This document shows positions 54,155 through 64,000 of a stretch of 64,000 nucleotides of DNA, one piece after another. The notes below the pieces were generated by a model that had not been told where the DNA came from, did not search any database, and worked only from the letters and a program-made list of their open reading frames with translations. The first letter of the stretch is position 1; each line of letters begins with the position of its first letter. The DNA is from Chrysopilus asiliformis (Eukaryota; Arthropoda; Insecta; Diptera; Rhagionidae): contig OZ035960.1 in NCBI GenBank assembly GCA_964034945.1, positions 102,416,733-102,480,732 on the forward strand, written 5' to 3'. The translations under genes and the position numbers were made by a program.

Positions 54155-54347
54155 TGTTTGAATTTGTGTATCTTTTAAATTTGTGTCCTGTACAAGGTCG
54201 CTGAGAACAGTGTCTTGTATTTTAAGTGATTTTCTTTACTGTTAGCAAAATATATAAGAAATAAAAATATTTGAATTCAGTTAGTGTTGTGTGAAATTCT
54301 TTTAACAACGGCTTCCCAGAAATCAGTTTGGCGATCACATCGTAACG
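54155..54347 (+). other. Candidate noncoding first exon
   Basis: From the expected start to 54347 there is no ATG in any frame, and the segment ends ACG followed by GTAAGTAAG at 54348, a near-ideal donor. It fits a 5' UTR exon of a + strand gene, plausibly the one whose coding exons appear at 61951 and 62326. The link is inferred. Confidence 0.35.
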
Positions 54348-54950
54348 GTAAGTAAGAATTATTTTTTTTAAAAATCAGTAAACCACGAAGGATTTTAGTT
54401 ACAGTGACCTACAGAATTACGAGAATTTTGTGTATTTATTGATTTCTGATGTCATAATACGCCTTTAATTTCACACCACCAGCTAAAGGGTGATCCAAAT
54501 GTAATCCGGGTGGTAATAAGCCGGCACCTTTGACTCCGTACCACCTACCCATTGCAAAATATTTTCCATGGGCTGTGCAGCTTTATACGCCGATGGGCAT
54601 TATTTGTTTGTGATTTAGGTCATCGTTTTTTCTGGCGTTGTTTTCACATTAATTGCGGTGATTAAATTTTGGTTGCCGGGAAACCGTTTAAATTTCACTG
54701 CATAAACTCTTTTGATGGATACACTGGTGCATATAATTTTTTAGAATGCAGTTTTCAACTCGCTTGCGTAATAGATGAAGGTTATATAAATTAAAAGTCT
54801 TATTTTAATGACAACTCTAAGGTTTAATTATTGTGGTTAAAAGAATAAAGGATTGTGAGTTCGAAAATTGTTGTCCATAAACTTCGTCATGCTAATGTTG
54901 GGGTGATCGGATCCCTCAATTTTTTTCGCAATTATTTGTACGAAGTTTAA

Positions 54951-55309
54951 GGCCTGCTTGCCGGACTGTGTACTGGCCGGCAAGTATATGAAAACCCAAA
55001 AGGCCAGTCATCTATACGTACTCGGCACTTGCCAGACAGAAATATGACATTTCGTACAAAAACATAACCTCTAAAAATTCTCCCTGAGCATGAGTTTCAG
55101 CTCAGCGCAGGCGCCAAACTCACACACAGTCGTTGAGCTGAGTGTTTACACTAGTGAATAAGAGTGTATTTGTCTGAGCAACTAAACTGACTTCCAACTT
55201 CGCAGCAAGTAAACGTACACATAACCCGGACGAATACTATGATACAAATCGCGTGTACCTGCGAGCTACTTGCCGACCAGCAGATAGCCGTGGAAACGGG
55301 CCTTTAGTA
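54951..55309. mobile_element. Possible TIR element, weak
   Basis: The ends share a TACTGGCCGGCAAGTA/TGCTGGTCGGCAAGTA inverted match and AGGCC/GGGCC termini. The identity is too low to fix boundaries or a target duplication. Confidence 0.35.
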
Positions 55310-55560
55310 TACCGTTTTCACATGACGTTGTTAACTCTCATGGTCTTTTTGCTCTAAAGTAGCTCGCTCCGAGAACTTGTGTCCGACTAGGATTTTTTAT
55401 CGCGAGTGACAAAGGTACTAAAGCCCAATTCAGACTAACGATTCCGATTGCGCTTACGATTGCGATTGTGATTGCGATTACAATTGCGATTACGATCACG
55501 ATTTCTTTTTATAGTTCCAGCCAGAGCTTAGCGGAAGACCGTTTAATGCCGAAGCATAGC

Positions 55561-55896
55561 TCAGGATGATCGGAAGAACGCAAGGAGATGTCGGTTTATG
55601 TTCTCCTTGAACTTCTGCAGGTTATAGTCCTGGGGGAACTCATCGGATGGTAAATCGATCCAAAGTCTTGTTGTTCGCAGAATGAAGGAACTTCTAAACT
55701 TTACTGAACGAAACCGGGGAGGCTCAAGAAAGAAGTCATGCGCACGTGCAGTTGCACTAGAGGGCCTAGGGAAAATATACCGTGGAAGAATAAGTTGGGA
55801 AATTTCAGTGGAATATTTCCCATGGAAATATCTATAGAATATGCTGGGTACCCCAACAGAGCGAGGATGCTCGGGAGACGGTAATGAATCTGTCAA
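55561..55896 (-). pseudogene. C-terminus of a non-LTR retrotransposon ORF2
   Basis: 111 residues with ATARAHDFFLEPPRFRS, SSFILRTTRLWIDLPSDEF and YNLQKFKENINRHLL, the pattern seen at the C-terminus of Jockey/CR1-like reverse transcriptase proteins (RTxxxWxxLPxxxF...YxLxxFKxxxxxxL). It is 5'-truncated, a different family from the element at 13317, and inserted within hexamer repeats. Confidence 0.75.
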
Positions 55897-55982
55897 AGAT
55901 TTGTCTCCAATCAGTCGGATCGCAATTACGATTGCGATTCCGATTGCAATTATGATTGCGATTGCGATTTAAATTGAGCTCC

Positions 55983-56046
55983 CTCGACCAATGAGATCAA
56001 AGCTTTCATTTTCCTATGGTTGGAAGCTTTGATCTCATTGGTCGAG
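55983..56046. repeat. Perfect 23-bp hairpin
   Basis: CTCGACCAATGAGATCAAAG plus CTT pairs with its exact reverse complement around an 18-base loop. It lies within the hexamer-repeat TIR element. Confidence 0.8.
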
Positions 56047-56619
56047 AAGTTTCAATCGTAATCGCAATCGTAGCCGCAATCGTTATGCCCTAAACAGATA
56101 GGACAGCGAGTTCGACTGCGACGTTGACTGTGCCGTCAGTTACGCAGTTGACGTCGCAGTCGAAACGTGGAGTGGAACACATGGAATATTGTGCATTTCA
56201 ACAACAACAAATTTGACATTTGTGTAAAAGAAATTTGTCTATTTGACATTTTAAATTTGACATTTGTTAATAAAAATGCTTGTGGGATTTGAAAATTATC
56301 GAAAATTAATACTAATTTCATGTGCGTTTTTGATGTACTGTAATTTTCTACTGTGATTTACCTTGCACAAAGGTTTTGGTATTGTCAATCCAGATTTTTT
56401 CTAAAAATCTCGTAGGCAACCCCACTTTTGGCTAAAATTTCGTCGCAGTCGCAGCTGCAGTCACAGTCGACGTCGTCAAGTGTGTCACTCCATGTAAATA
56501 CCTGGTCGGTAAATTTTTCAACGTCAAACTTGACGCCGCAGTCGCAGTCACAGTCGACTTTGCAGTCTTATGTGTTTCAGCATTTAGTCTGAATTGGGCC
56601 TAAGGCGCCGTTTACAATC

Positions 56620-56750
56620 GGACTTTGGCCAGACTCACTATATTTCTGGAGATACGAAAAAGAAAATCTTTTAAACAACTTTTTTGGTATCGAAAATATT
56701 TTCCTTTTGGAATCTCTAGAAGTAGAGTGAATCTGTCAAAAGCAAAGTCC
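56620..56750. mobile_element. GGACTTTG MITE (unlinked copy)
   Basis: 131 bp, diverged from 26342-26477, with ends GGACTTTGGCCAGACTCACT and the reverse complement GGACTTTGCTTTTGACAGAT. It is independent of the amplicon, so the family is dispersed. Confidence 0.6.
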
Positions 56751-56979
56751 GACTCAGAATCGGCGACGTCAAAATAAATGTCAATTTTGTTGGGCAAATT
56801 TTTTTTAATGAACAAAACCTTTGTACGATTTGTTTTTCTTTGGAATTTTTATTGATTTTTACTTTCTTCTACGGAGTATAATAAAGTATTGTATTCATGA
56901 AAAATTTCGACCTCTTAATTTTGCCTAAAAAACATTTCCCGATCACCCCTGAGTCGATTGGAGTCATATTTAAAAAATG

Positions 56980-58236
56980 TCTTTCTGTCTGTCAGTCAGT
57001 CTGTCTGTCAGTCTGTCAGTCTGTCAGTCTGTCAGTCTGTCAGTCTGTCAGTCTGTCAGTCTGTCAGTCTGTCAGTCTGTCAGTCTGTCAGTCTGTCAGT
57101 CTGTCAGTCTGTCAGTCTGTCAGTCTGTCAGTCTGTCAGTCTGTCAGTCTGTCAGTCTGTCAGTCTGTCAGTCTGTCAGTCTGTCAGTCTGTCAGTCTGT
57201 CAGTCTGTCAGTCTGTCAGTCTGTCAGTCTGTCAGTCTGTCAGTCTGTCAGTCTGTCAGTCTGTCAGTCTGTCAGTCTGTCAGTCTGTCAGTCTGTCAGT
57301 CTGTCAGTCTGTCAGTCTGTCAGTCTGTCAGTCTGTCAGTCTGTCAGTCTGTCAGTCTGTCAGTCTGTCAGTCTGTCAGTCTGTCAGTCTGTCAGTCTGT
57401 CAGTCTGTCAGTCTGTCAGTCTGTCAGTCTGTCAGTCTGTCAGTCTGTCAGTCTGTCAGTCTGTCAGTCTGTCAGTCTGTCAGTCTGTCAGTCTGTCAGT
57501 CTGTCAGTCTGTCAGTCTGTCAGTCTGTCAGTCTGTCAGTCTGTCAGTCTGTCAGTCTGTCAGTCTGTCAGTCTGTCAGTCTGTCAGTCTGTCAGTCTGT
57601 CAGTCTGTCAGTCTGTCAGTCTGTCAGTCTGTCAGTCTGTCAGTCTGTCAGTCTGTCAGTCTGTCAGTCTGTCAGTCTGTCAGTCTGTCAGTCTGTCAGT
57701 CTGTCAGTCTGTCAGTCTGTCAGTCTGTCAGTCTGTCAGTCTGTCAGTCTGTCAGTCTGTCAGTCTGTCAGTCTGTCAGTCTGTCAGTCTGTCAGTCTGT
57801 CAGTCTGTCAGTCTGTCAGTCTGTCAGTCTGTCAGTCTGTCAGTCTGTCAGTCTGTCAGTCTGTCAGTCTGTCAGTCTGTCAGTCTGTGAGTCTGTCAGT
57901 CTGTCAGTCTGTCAGTCTGTCAGTCTGTCAGTCTGTCAGTCTGTCAGTCTGTCAGTCTGTCAGTCTGTCAGTCTGTCAGTCTGTCAGTCTGTCAGTCTGT
58001 CAGTCTGTCAGTCTGTCAGTCTGTCAGTCTGTCAGTCTGTCAGTCTGTCAGTCTGTCAGTCTGTCAGTCTGTCAGTCTGTCAGTCTGTCAGTCTGTCAGT
58101 CTGTCAGTCTGTCAGTCTGTCAGTCTGTCAGTCTGTCAGTCTGTCAGTCTGTCAGTCTGTCAGTCTGTCAGTCTGTCAGTCTGTCAGTCTGTCTGTCTGT
58201 CTGTCAGTCTGTCTGTCAGTCTGTCTGTCAGTCTGT
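56980..58236. repeat. (TCTGTCAG)n array, about 1.2 kb
   Basis: Roughly 150 near-perfect 8-bp units. Only one clear substitution (CAG to GAG at about 57889) is seen inside, and the irregular edges are (TCTG)n. An 8-bp unit reads the same in all three frames over 24 bases, which is why long VCQSVSLS-type open frames occur on the + strand. These are not genes. Confidence 0.95.
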
Positions 58237-58860
58237 GTACAAGATTTCTCAAAAACTAATAGAGCTAGCGCCATGAAATTTTATAGGCATGTTGGGTCCT
58301 GAAATGGGACGATCCTATCAACTTTTGGTGGAAATCCGTTAACCGGAAGTATCCAAAATGGCGGTTTTTCAAAAATCGCAATTTCGTTTTTCTCGATTTA
58401 CTCCCAAACTACGCGTTTTTTAGTGGCCTTAAGCCGTATGACAAAACTTGGAGAAAATAAAATTTCCCACACTTTTGTCTTTAGCTATAACTCGATATCT
58501 CAACCTGTTATCGAGATAAACCGTTATTTCCAAAAAAACAGTTTTTTGCGATTCTCTCGAAAACTAACGGGTTTTTGCTGACTGAATGTATGAAGTGAAT
58601 TAATGAGAATGGCATTCTGCACAATTTTGTCTTTTACCGTTATCCGTTATCTTTTACCGTTATTGAGATATTTAGACTAAAATATAAAAAAATATATTTT
58701 TGCAAATTACTTGCAAACTAACGGTTTTTCGACAAATTAATTTAAGGAAGAATTGGAGATGTTGAAATTTTCTACATTTTTACCATTTACCGTAAATTTA
58801 TATTTTTTACCGTTCTCAAGTTATCTCAAATTTTGTATGTTTTTGATATTTTTGAATAAA
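58237..58860. repeat. Microsatellite flank and TATCTCG-family repeats
   Basis: This begins with CTCAAAAACTAATAGAGCTA and GCCATGAAATTTTATAGGC, a flank type often next to (GTCY)n tracts. It then runs into diverged copies of the TATCTCG/TTACTCCxAAACTA repeat family found in the amplicon. No coding content. Confidence 0.5.
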
Positions 58861-60540
58861 CCAAGAATTTATTGGGAGGTCGTCTTAGGTTGACAACGCG
58901 ACAGGGCTCTAGCGTAAATTGCGCAGGGTCGTAGATTTTGTAGAAGAAAGTTTTGTGTTGATCACAACTGATATTTTCTATGAATAAACGTAAACGTAAA
59001 CATATTTTTGTTAATTTTAACATCATGTTTTCGCTACTCTTCACCCACTTGGTGAAGTGTACTTTCGATATAGCATTCACCCAGTATTTTTCTGTCCACA
59101 GTACCGAACGTCTATTGTACACATTTTTCCCCATTTCTACGAAAAAATCAATTTTTTATTCAAGATTTATATAGAATTTATATAGAATATTATTGAATAA
59201 AAGAATTTAGAGGCCACCCTCACTCGTGTGTTCTTGAATGAAACCCTACTAAGGGTGCACAAGCAAACTCCATTTTGAATTGAACTCATATTATTAGGAA
59301 AATGCTTTCTGTACTTCATTGTGCAATAAACAATGCCGGTCTCGCTTATTTATAAATTTATTACTGTTTTTTTTTTCAGAAAAAGTCGTATATTTCAGCC
59401 CTTACTCTATTCCTTAATCTAATAATATTTTCGATAACAAAATATCAAATTATATGCCAGTAGCAATTTCCCAAGTTTCCTAAACAATTTTTTTCATAAA
59501 CACAAATTTCCCATATCAAATTGCTTGATACGAAAGCGTTTTCCAGCCGCTGATGTGGTGACGGTCACTTTTATCAATGAAACACATCAACTATGGTTGC
59601 CTAAAAACAAACAAAAAACTTCGATTTAAATCCGACAAACTTTTCCAAGTTCTACCACTGAAAAGGATATGCCTTTAGGCTGGATACGGATAAACTTTTG
59701 TTACGTCATCTTTCGTCTAAAAGCTTATTTTACCCTCCCTTGGAAGGGCTGTTGACCTTTTTTAAATCGTTACATTACAGCTCATAATTATAAGCCGTCG
59801 ATTTGGCGTCGTTGTCCGGAGAAAATATTAAGAAATCACCGCATAAAAATTATTTACAGTCACTAGATTATGTTAAATTTTACTTAATGTTCTAAAATCC
59901 ACTATCGAAAGTGTTGTTACAAAACATTATTCAAAAATAAAACCATTTAAATGTAAGTTCAGGTTATTTTTATCATTTAGGGTGTGGAGAGTATTTTGCA
60001 TTTTAGTAATCCGTCAAAAAGAAACAACCACCTGTTCACTTCTTAGCCTTGAAAAGTTTTGCTTCCCTGGAGTTGAATTGAGTTGGGATGGGTAAAAGTT
60101 TCACGGGCAATTTAATAAAAAAATCATCTGTTCCTTGTCAGTGTTTTAAATATTGGAAGAGGTGGGATATTTAAGGACCTGCCCATTTATTTTTTGAATT
60201 TTAAGTTAACGATTTTTCGTCTGCCGGTAAGTGGGCCCGAAGCGACGTAATTCTTGATTCATGCTATATTTATTTACCGGAAATTATTGCTTGAATAAAA
60301 GCATTCGGATTTTATTAGAGCGGGGGTTTTTGTTTGAGTTCAATAAAAAAAAATATCTCATGTGAAAAGCCCACGACTTTCTTATACAAAATCTACGTTT
60401 CTGCACAATTTAGACTAACCCGACAAATAATATATTAGTTTGTATAAAAATATGAATCTTTATTTTACAAAATCTGTAATATCTCGATAACGGTACAAGA
60501 TATCGATTTAATGTAAAAAGCAAAAATGTAGAAAGTTTTA
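58861..60540. other. Noncoding DNA
   Basis: No gene supported. Short ORFs at 58826-59174 overlap on both strands without domains. TATCTCG-type sequence reappears at 60470-60540. Confidence 0.35.
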
Positions 60541-60552
60541 ATATCTTTAAAT

Positions 60553-60865
60553 CTTCCCGACCGGAGGTCGGTGGTTCAATTCCCGACTGTGGCACGCTGT
60601 GATTTTAAAGTCCACTCAACTTGCTTTACGAAATGAGTAGTGATAGTTGCCACTCGGTGCTTGCGACATCATCGGTCTAGATTGCTATCACGGCCTCTGT
60701 TGTTGATGCGTTGCAACGTAAAAACCTTACAAATGTTGTAATTCATTCATGGTTCGCAACCCATGTAAAACTGTAGGTGCGAAGCAGGGAAGAAATGGTT
60801 ATGAAACCTCAATTGAGGAGGCCCAGGCTCATCGAGAGCTGTAGCGCCGAGGATGATTTTTTCCT
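60553..60865 (+). mobile_element. tRNA-derived SINE, 5'-truncated
   Basis: It starts with GACCGGAGGTCGGTGGTTCAATTCCCGAC, in which GGTTCAATTCC matches the RNA polymerase III B box of tRNA genes. A tRNA-unrelated body follows (TTGCTTTACGAAATGAGTAG, AGGCCCAGGCTCATCGAGAG) and ends in a T-rich stretch. No A box is visible, so the 5' end is lost. A - strand ORF with SGIEPPTSGR is a typical antisense artefact of such SINEs. Confidence 0.7.
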
Positions 60866-60899
60866 TTATCAAGTCGATATAATATTTTAAATACGCTAG

Positions 60900-61195
60900 T
60901 GTAATTCATTCTATGTTAGAGCTGGACCCCCAACGAACATCTGTGCGAAATTTCAGGTTAATCGGCTCGGTAGTTTTCCCGCGAAAAAAAAACATAGAGG
61001 GAAAAACCAAGCTTTGGATTCACTTTACCCTCTCCCCTTACTCCCCCACTACTCGGGCTTTTTTCTAATAGGCCTATATTATAACCAAGCCCACAGCGAT
61101 CATCCATGCCAAATTTCAGGTCAATCGGTTCAGCCGTTTTCATGTGAAAGAGGAACATACAGACAACAACTAATTTTTTTATATTATAGATTTCT
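60900..61195 (+). mobile_element. RTE-like non-LTR 3' sequence, two partial copies
   Basis: Two direct phrases, GAAATTTCAGGTTAATCGGC (60950) and CAAATTTCAGGTCAATCGGT (61110), are each followed by a GTTTTC...GAAA region. The second ends ATACAGACAACAACTAATTT then TATATTATAGATT. This is the usual pattern of RTE-clade 3' ends in animals. No ORF is left. Confidence 0.5.
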
Positions 61196-61278
61196 TCTTT
61201 TGTCTGATAGATTTCTTCATTTTGTCAGAGTTTAGATTAACTATTTCTTCTGTGAAAATTTTACAATTTAGTGACTTA

Positions 61279-61374
61279 CGGGAAACCCTCGATTTACATC
61301 TCGATATGACGCAGTTCGATATACAACTCTCACTTTGATATTGCCTAAAAATGTTATAAATCGAGGGTTTTCTG
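61279..61374. mobile_element. 96-bp pogo/Tigger-like MITE
   Basis: The ends CGGGAAACCCTCGATTTA and the reverse complement CAGAAAACCCTCGATTTATA are flanked by TA (61277-61278 and 61375-61376). The ACCCTCGATTTA-type end and TA duplication fit pogo-like MITEs. Confidence 0.65.
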
Positions 61375-61443
61375 TACATAAAGATACAAAGAAAGCATTT
61401 TGATGTGAGCAATGTCGGGTTTCATAAGATATTTTGCAACCAC

Positions 61444-61507
61444 TAAATCGGTTAGAGCAATTAGAGTTGATTTAGAGCAATTAGAGTTTATTTAAAGCAA
61501 TTAGATC
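61444..61507. repeat. Short tandem repeat, GAGCAATTAGAGTTTATTTA-type
   Basis: Three to four copies of a unit of about 20 bp (GCAATTAGAGTTGATTTAGA and variants). Confidence 0.7.
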
Positions 61508-61950
61508 CCCCTGAGTCACGTTAGTCAGTTTCAAGTTTCATGAAACTCGCCACAGACGCCTCGTTACTGGTTAGTACTTTGGAATTTGTAACTTTTCACA
61601 ATTGCGTCACTTCTGAGCACCTATGATATACAACTAAAGGTAGAATTAATTTTTTGTTGGTAGATGATTGGTTCTATCCCTTACAATTGCTGTGGTAAAT
61701 CTAATACTACACCCTAAATAAATTATATCGGAAAAATAAAATACAAATTAAATCAACCACATTTGAATTAATTACACCAAATTACCTCGCAATTCTTAGA
61801 CTTCTTTTGTTCGTTATGAAATCCCCTACCCTCAACGGTACGAATAAAACTCCACCTTTTCACATTTCATATTTGTTTCGCTTTATAAGTTCATCGTACG
61901 TAAACCAAATTGTAAAAGCTTTTTTATTAAATTTACATTTTCTGTTTCAG

Positions 61951-62088
61951 ATGTGGCCCAAGATGGAGCGGGGGCCGGTGGCCTTGATGAAGTAGCTGCT
62001 GCACGACGTGGAAGATTTCGTGTTACATCTCCATCATCAGGGCCACCGGAAACAACCTTGGGAAGGTTTCGTTTGACACCCCAATCTG
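61951..62088 (+). CDS. Internal coding exon of a protein with RFxV-type motifs (exon 1 of 2 seen)
   Basis: 138 bases between the acceptor TCTGTTTCAG (ends 61950) and the donor CTG|GTAAGT (62089). The first two bases complete a codon from an earlier exon and the last base starts the next. It encodes a DVAQDGAGAGG linker, then AARRGRFRVTSPSSGPPET and LGRFRLTPQS. RFRV and RFRL fit the RFxV/I-type docking motif for SPAK/OSR1-family kinases, which WNK-pathway proteins carry. That makes a WNK-like or related phosphoprotein possible but unproven. The ATG at 61951 runs into a stop after 14 codons in its own frame and is not the start. Confidence 0.65.
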
Positions 62089-62325
62089 GTAAGTAGTCGT
62101 TCAAGTACTTTAAAATATATTAAATTATACTGTTTAAAGATGAGAATTACTTTAAAGAGTTCAAAGAGTTTAGTTTTAAGAATTATCGTTTTAGTTTAGT
62201 TATTAACTCACACACTGGCTAGCAAACTACTGTAGAAATATGTAAAACGCGGATATTAAAAAAAAATCGAAATTACAGATGACCGTTAAAAAATTAAATT
62301 AAAACGCATTTCCTTTGCAATTTAG

Positions 62326-62462
62326 GAAATTATGGACCTACATCTCCGATGTTACAAAGAGGGCGTTTTGCTGTGATACCGGAAGAGTCACCGGCTCAGG
62401 GTGCGTCAATCGCTGAACGCGAGAATCGATCACCCTCACCTGACTGGGACTTTGACACTGAG
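62326..62462 (+). CDS. Internal coding exon of the same RFxV-motif protein (exon 2 of 2 seen)
   Basis: 137 bases between the acceptor TTTGCAATTTAG (ends 62325) and the donor GAG|GTAAGT (62463). Its phase is compatible with the previous exon (the split codon gives Gly) and it ends at phase 0. It encodes GNYGPTSPMLQRGRFAVIPE, then an acidic and Ser/Pro-rich stretch ending PDWDFDTE. RGRFAV repeats the motif type of the previous exon. The following exons are not in the window. Confidence 0.65.
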
Positions 62463-62926
62463 GTAAGTCATTTTCATACTTTCGTTAGCCATTAAAAATT
62501 GTGTTTCTGACTGAATTTTACTTTGGAAAACTAAACCTTCTTTAATATTTCTATTTAGCTTTATTAGGTAATTTTTATGCGTTAATTAAAACTTATGTAA
62601 TTCGAATATTGTTGAAATAATTATCTTTCTTCTTCATGTGAACCATATTCGAAGTTCCCGCTCATTACGATCTCAGGTCCTCTGCCGGGTAAAGATCAAA
62701 TTAGTGTCAGATTATGATATAATCACAATGGAGCTGTTCCGTGGCTTTTGTGATTATTTTTCTACGAGTAAGAATATCACTTTTTTTATTCGGCGGGTAA
62801 ATTGCGCAAATACGTAGATTTTATATAAGAAAGTCATGTACTGTTCACATCAGATATTTTTCAATTCGATTTGTAAAACAAATTTGTATTCTCCTGACGA
62901 CTTTTTGTATAATATTGAGTCGTTTT
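62463..62926 (+). other. Intron start of the RFxV-motif gene
   Basis: No exon recognised. The intron continues to the window end and contains the nested elements at 62931-63619. Confidence 0.4.
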
Positions 62927-62930
62927 TTAA

Positions 62931-63233
62931 CCCTTTCAGACCTGAATTATTTCTGGCGGTGAAATAATTTTTTTTATATAAGATTCTTATGTTAGAGATC
63001 AAAAACAACTTAAATTCCAATTTTTTTTTGTGTTTTTTTTTATAACGGTACTTGTCTATTTCCGACAAAATATGAAATATTTTTGACAAAAAAGTCAGAT
63101 AATTGGTTTTTACGGAGTTGAGTAATTAACAAAAGGCTTATTCAAGGATTTAAACAGTAATTTCAACGTCGGATAGCTGTAAAAACTAGTTTGAGGAATT
63201 GTCCCACTGGTGGGACATCAGGTCTGAAAGGGT
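62931..63233. mobile_element. piggyBac-like MITE
   Basis: 303 bp with inverted ends CCCTTTCAGACCTGA and TCAGGTCTGAAAGGG. The left flank is TTAA (62927-62930). The right flank looks like TTAT, but once the palindromic element at 63237-63619 and its TTA duplication are discounted the original right flank is TTAA. A CCC-type end and TTAA duplication fit piggyBac. Confidence 0.8.
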
Positions 63234-63236
63234 TAT

Positions 63237-63619
63237 GCTACATTTACACGAATGACAAATTTGTCATTTTTTTCTTGTCATTATGTTAATTCCCGTGTAA
63301 ATGGCATAATTTTTGTAATTTTTTCTGTCAGAAAATGTCAATCTCTCATAAAAGAATGAACTTGTCCATTCTTTTATGCCAGATTGTCATTCGTGCAAAC
63401 GCAATATTAGTTATGACAACTTTAGTATTCAACTTTTGTCATAACTAATATTGCGTTTGCACGAATGACAATCTGGCATAAAAGAATGGACAAGTTCATT
63501 CTTTTCTGAGAGATTGACATTTTCTGACAGAAAAAATTACAAAAATTATGCCATTTACACGGGAATTAACATAATGACAAGAAAAAAATGACAAATTTGT
63601 CATTCGTGTAAATGTAGCA
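63237..63619. mobile_element. 383-bp near-perfect palindromic element with TTA duplication
   Basis: The left half starting TGCTACATTTACACGAATGA is repeated in reverse complement at the right end, with pairing almost to the centre near 63428 and a loop of only about 15-25 bases. TTA flanks both sides (63234-63236 and 63620-63622). The sequence can fold into a hairpin with arms of about 180 bp. No ORF. Confidence 0.85.
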
Positions 63620-63622
63620 TTA

Positions 63623-64000
63623 ACCTATTAACCGATCTGCATTTGCATTTACAAACAAATCACTTTGGCTTCACCTGAAAATCGACTTAAGCTACTTTAA
63701 GTTATTACTACAGATTTATGCACAAAACTTTTTATCCTGAATTTTCTTTTTGTTTATTTTATAAGAATAAATTGGTATTTGTGTAAAAAATATTTAGTGG
63801 TTTTCTCATGGACATTAATGGGTTAATGATCCGATCAGACATCCAGATCAATTCTCATTAAAATTCGTAACTCAACTTTTATCGGGATCATAATCTGATT
63901 TGGTTTCAGAGTTATTGGGAAATAGAAAATTTCCCTCGATGTGTGTATCAACATCTGGCTTTGTTTGCACAGGTGTATGGATATTGAATACTATTTCCAA
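63623..64000. other. Noncoding DNA at the right edge
   Basis: Probably intron of the RFxV-motif gene; AT-rich. No exon, repeat or RNA gene recognised. The last 100 bases (TTTCAGAGTTATTGGGAAAT...) could be an acceptor and exon start at about 63910, but the frame cannot be tested at the window edge. Confidence 0.3.

Larger units (their letters stand above)
55421..56601. mobile_element. TIR element built of GATTGC and GCAGTC hexamer repeats
   Basis: The ends AGCCCAATTCAGACTAA and TTAGTCTGAATTGGGC are inverted repeats. Inside are degenerate hexamer arrays: GATTGC-type (55440-55505 and 55920-55970), their complement (56050-56090) and GCAGTC-type (56110-56165 and 56440-56565). A perfect 23-bp hairpin (55983-56046) and a nested non-LTR fragment (55506-55925) lie within. 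Non-autonomous. Confidence 0.6.

Noticed and set aside
56980..58236. CRISPR-like regular repeats
   Set aside because: The 8-bp units have no spacers, and the genome is eukaryotic.
56897..58302. Long open frames of 441, 459 and 310 codons with VCQSVSLS repeats
   Set aside because: They are the translation of an 8-bp microsatellite, which stays open in all three frames. There is no flanking coding signal.
60553..60600. Possible tRNA gene (GGTTCAATTCC)
   Set aside because: Only the B-box half is present. There is no A box or full cloverleaf, and it continues into a SINE body.

Overview
The window looks like insect nuclear DNA, most likely from a fly (Diptera). It is AT-rich, has spliced genes with long introns and GTAAGT or GTGAGT donors, contains a transcription factor rich in Gln and Asn/Ser runs, and is crowded with eukaryotic transposons of many classes. 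Nothing bacterial or viral is seen. No database search was possible, so family names rest on motifs and on structural signatures such as terminal inverted repeats (TIRs) and target site duplications (TSDs).

Layout. Positions 1-27881 are a recently amplified array. One composite repeat, called the amplicon here, is present as copy A (291-7983), an internal partial duplicate A' (9381-13305), copy B (19078-27881) and copy C (33684-43078). Every copy carries the same intact 203-codon ORF, whose motif order matches the Nop52 domain of the ribosomal-RNA-processing protein RRP1/NNP-1. A 5.76 kb non-LTR retrotransposon (13317-19077, two intact ORFs, EN-RT-RNase H) sits between amplicon units and has an 11-bp TSD. 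Its 3' end recurs at 1-290 with the same flank, so retrotransposon and amplicon have been duplicated together. A 5.3 kb segment (4062-9380) is also tandemly repeated at 9381-14694, which truncates one copy of the retrotransposon's ORF1.

Between copies B and C lie the last three visible coding exons of a C2H2 zinc-finger gene on the + strand (28983-29498, 29612-29758, 31041-31976). The gene is therefore bracketed by direct repeats of about 8-9 kb that are largely near-identical.

From 43079 to 54000 the sequence is noncoding and full of nested elements: a hAT element with an 8-bp TSD (44780-46762) that itself holds a 681-bp MITE, tandem repeats, TIR MITEs, and a Penelope-like element (50885-52722) with 431-bp inverted arms, a GIY-YIG ORF, hammerhead-like motifs and a 14-bp TSD.

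From 54000 to the end there is a candidate promoter and noncoding first exon (TATA box at 54125, donor at 54348) and two coding exons of a + strand gene (61951-62088, 62326-62462) with RFxV-type motifs. This part also holds a 1.2 kb (TCTGTCAG)n array, a tRNA-derived SINE, RTE-like 3' sequence, and a palindromic element nested exactly in the TTAA target site of a piggyBac-like MITE.

The only host genes supported are the zinc-finger gene, the RFxV-motif gene and, in multicopy form, the Nop52-like ORF. Everything else is mobile or repetitive DNA.
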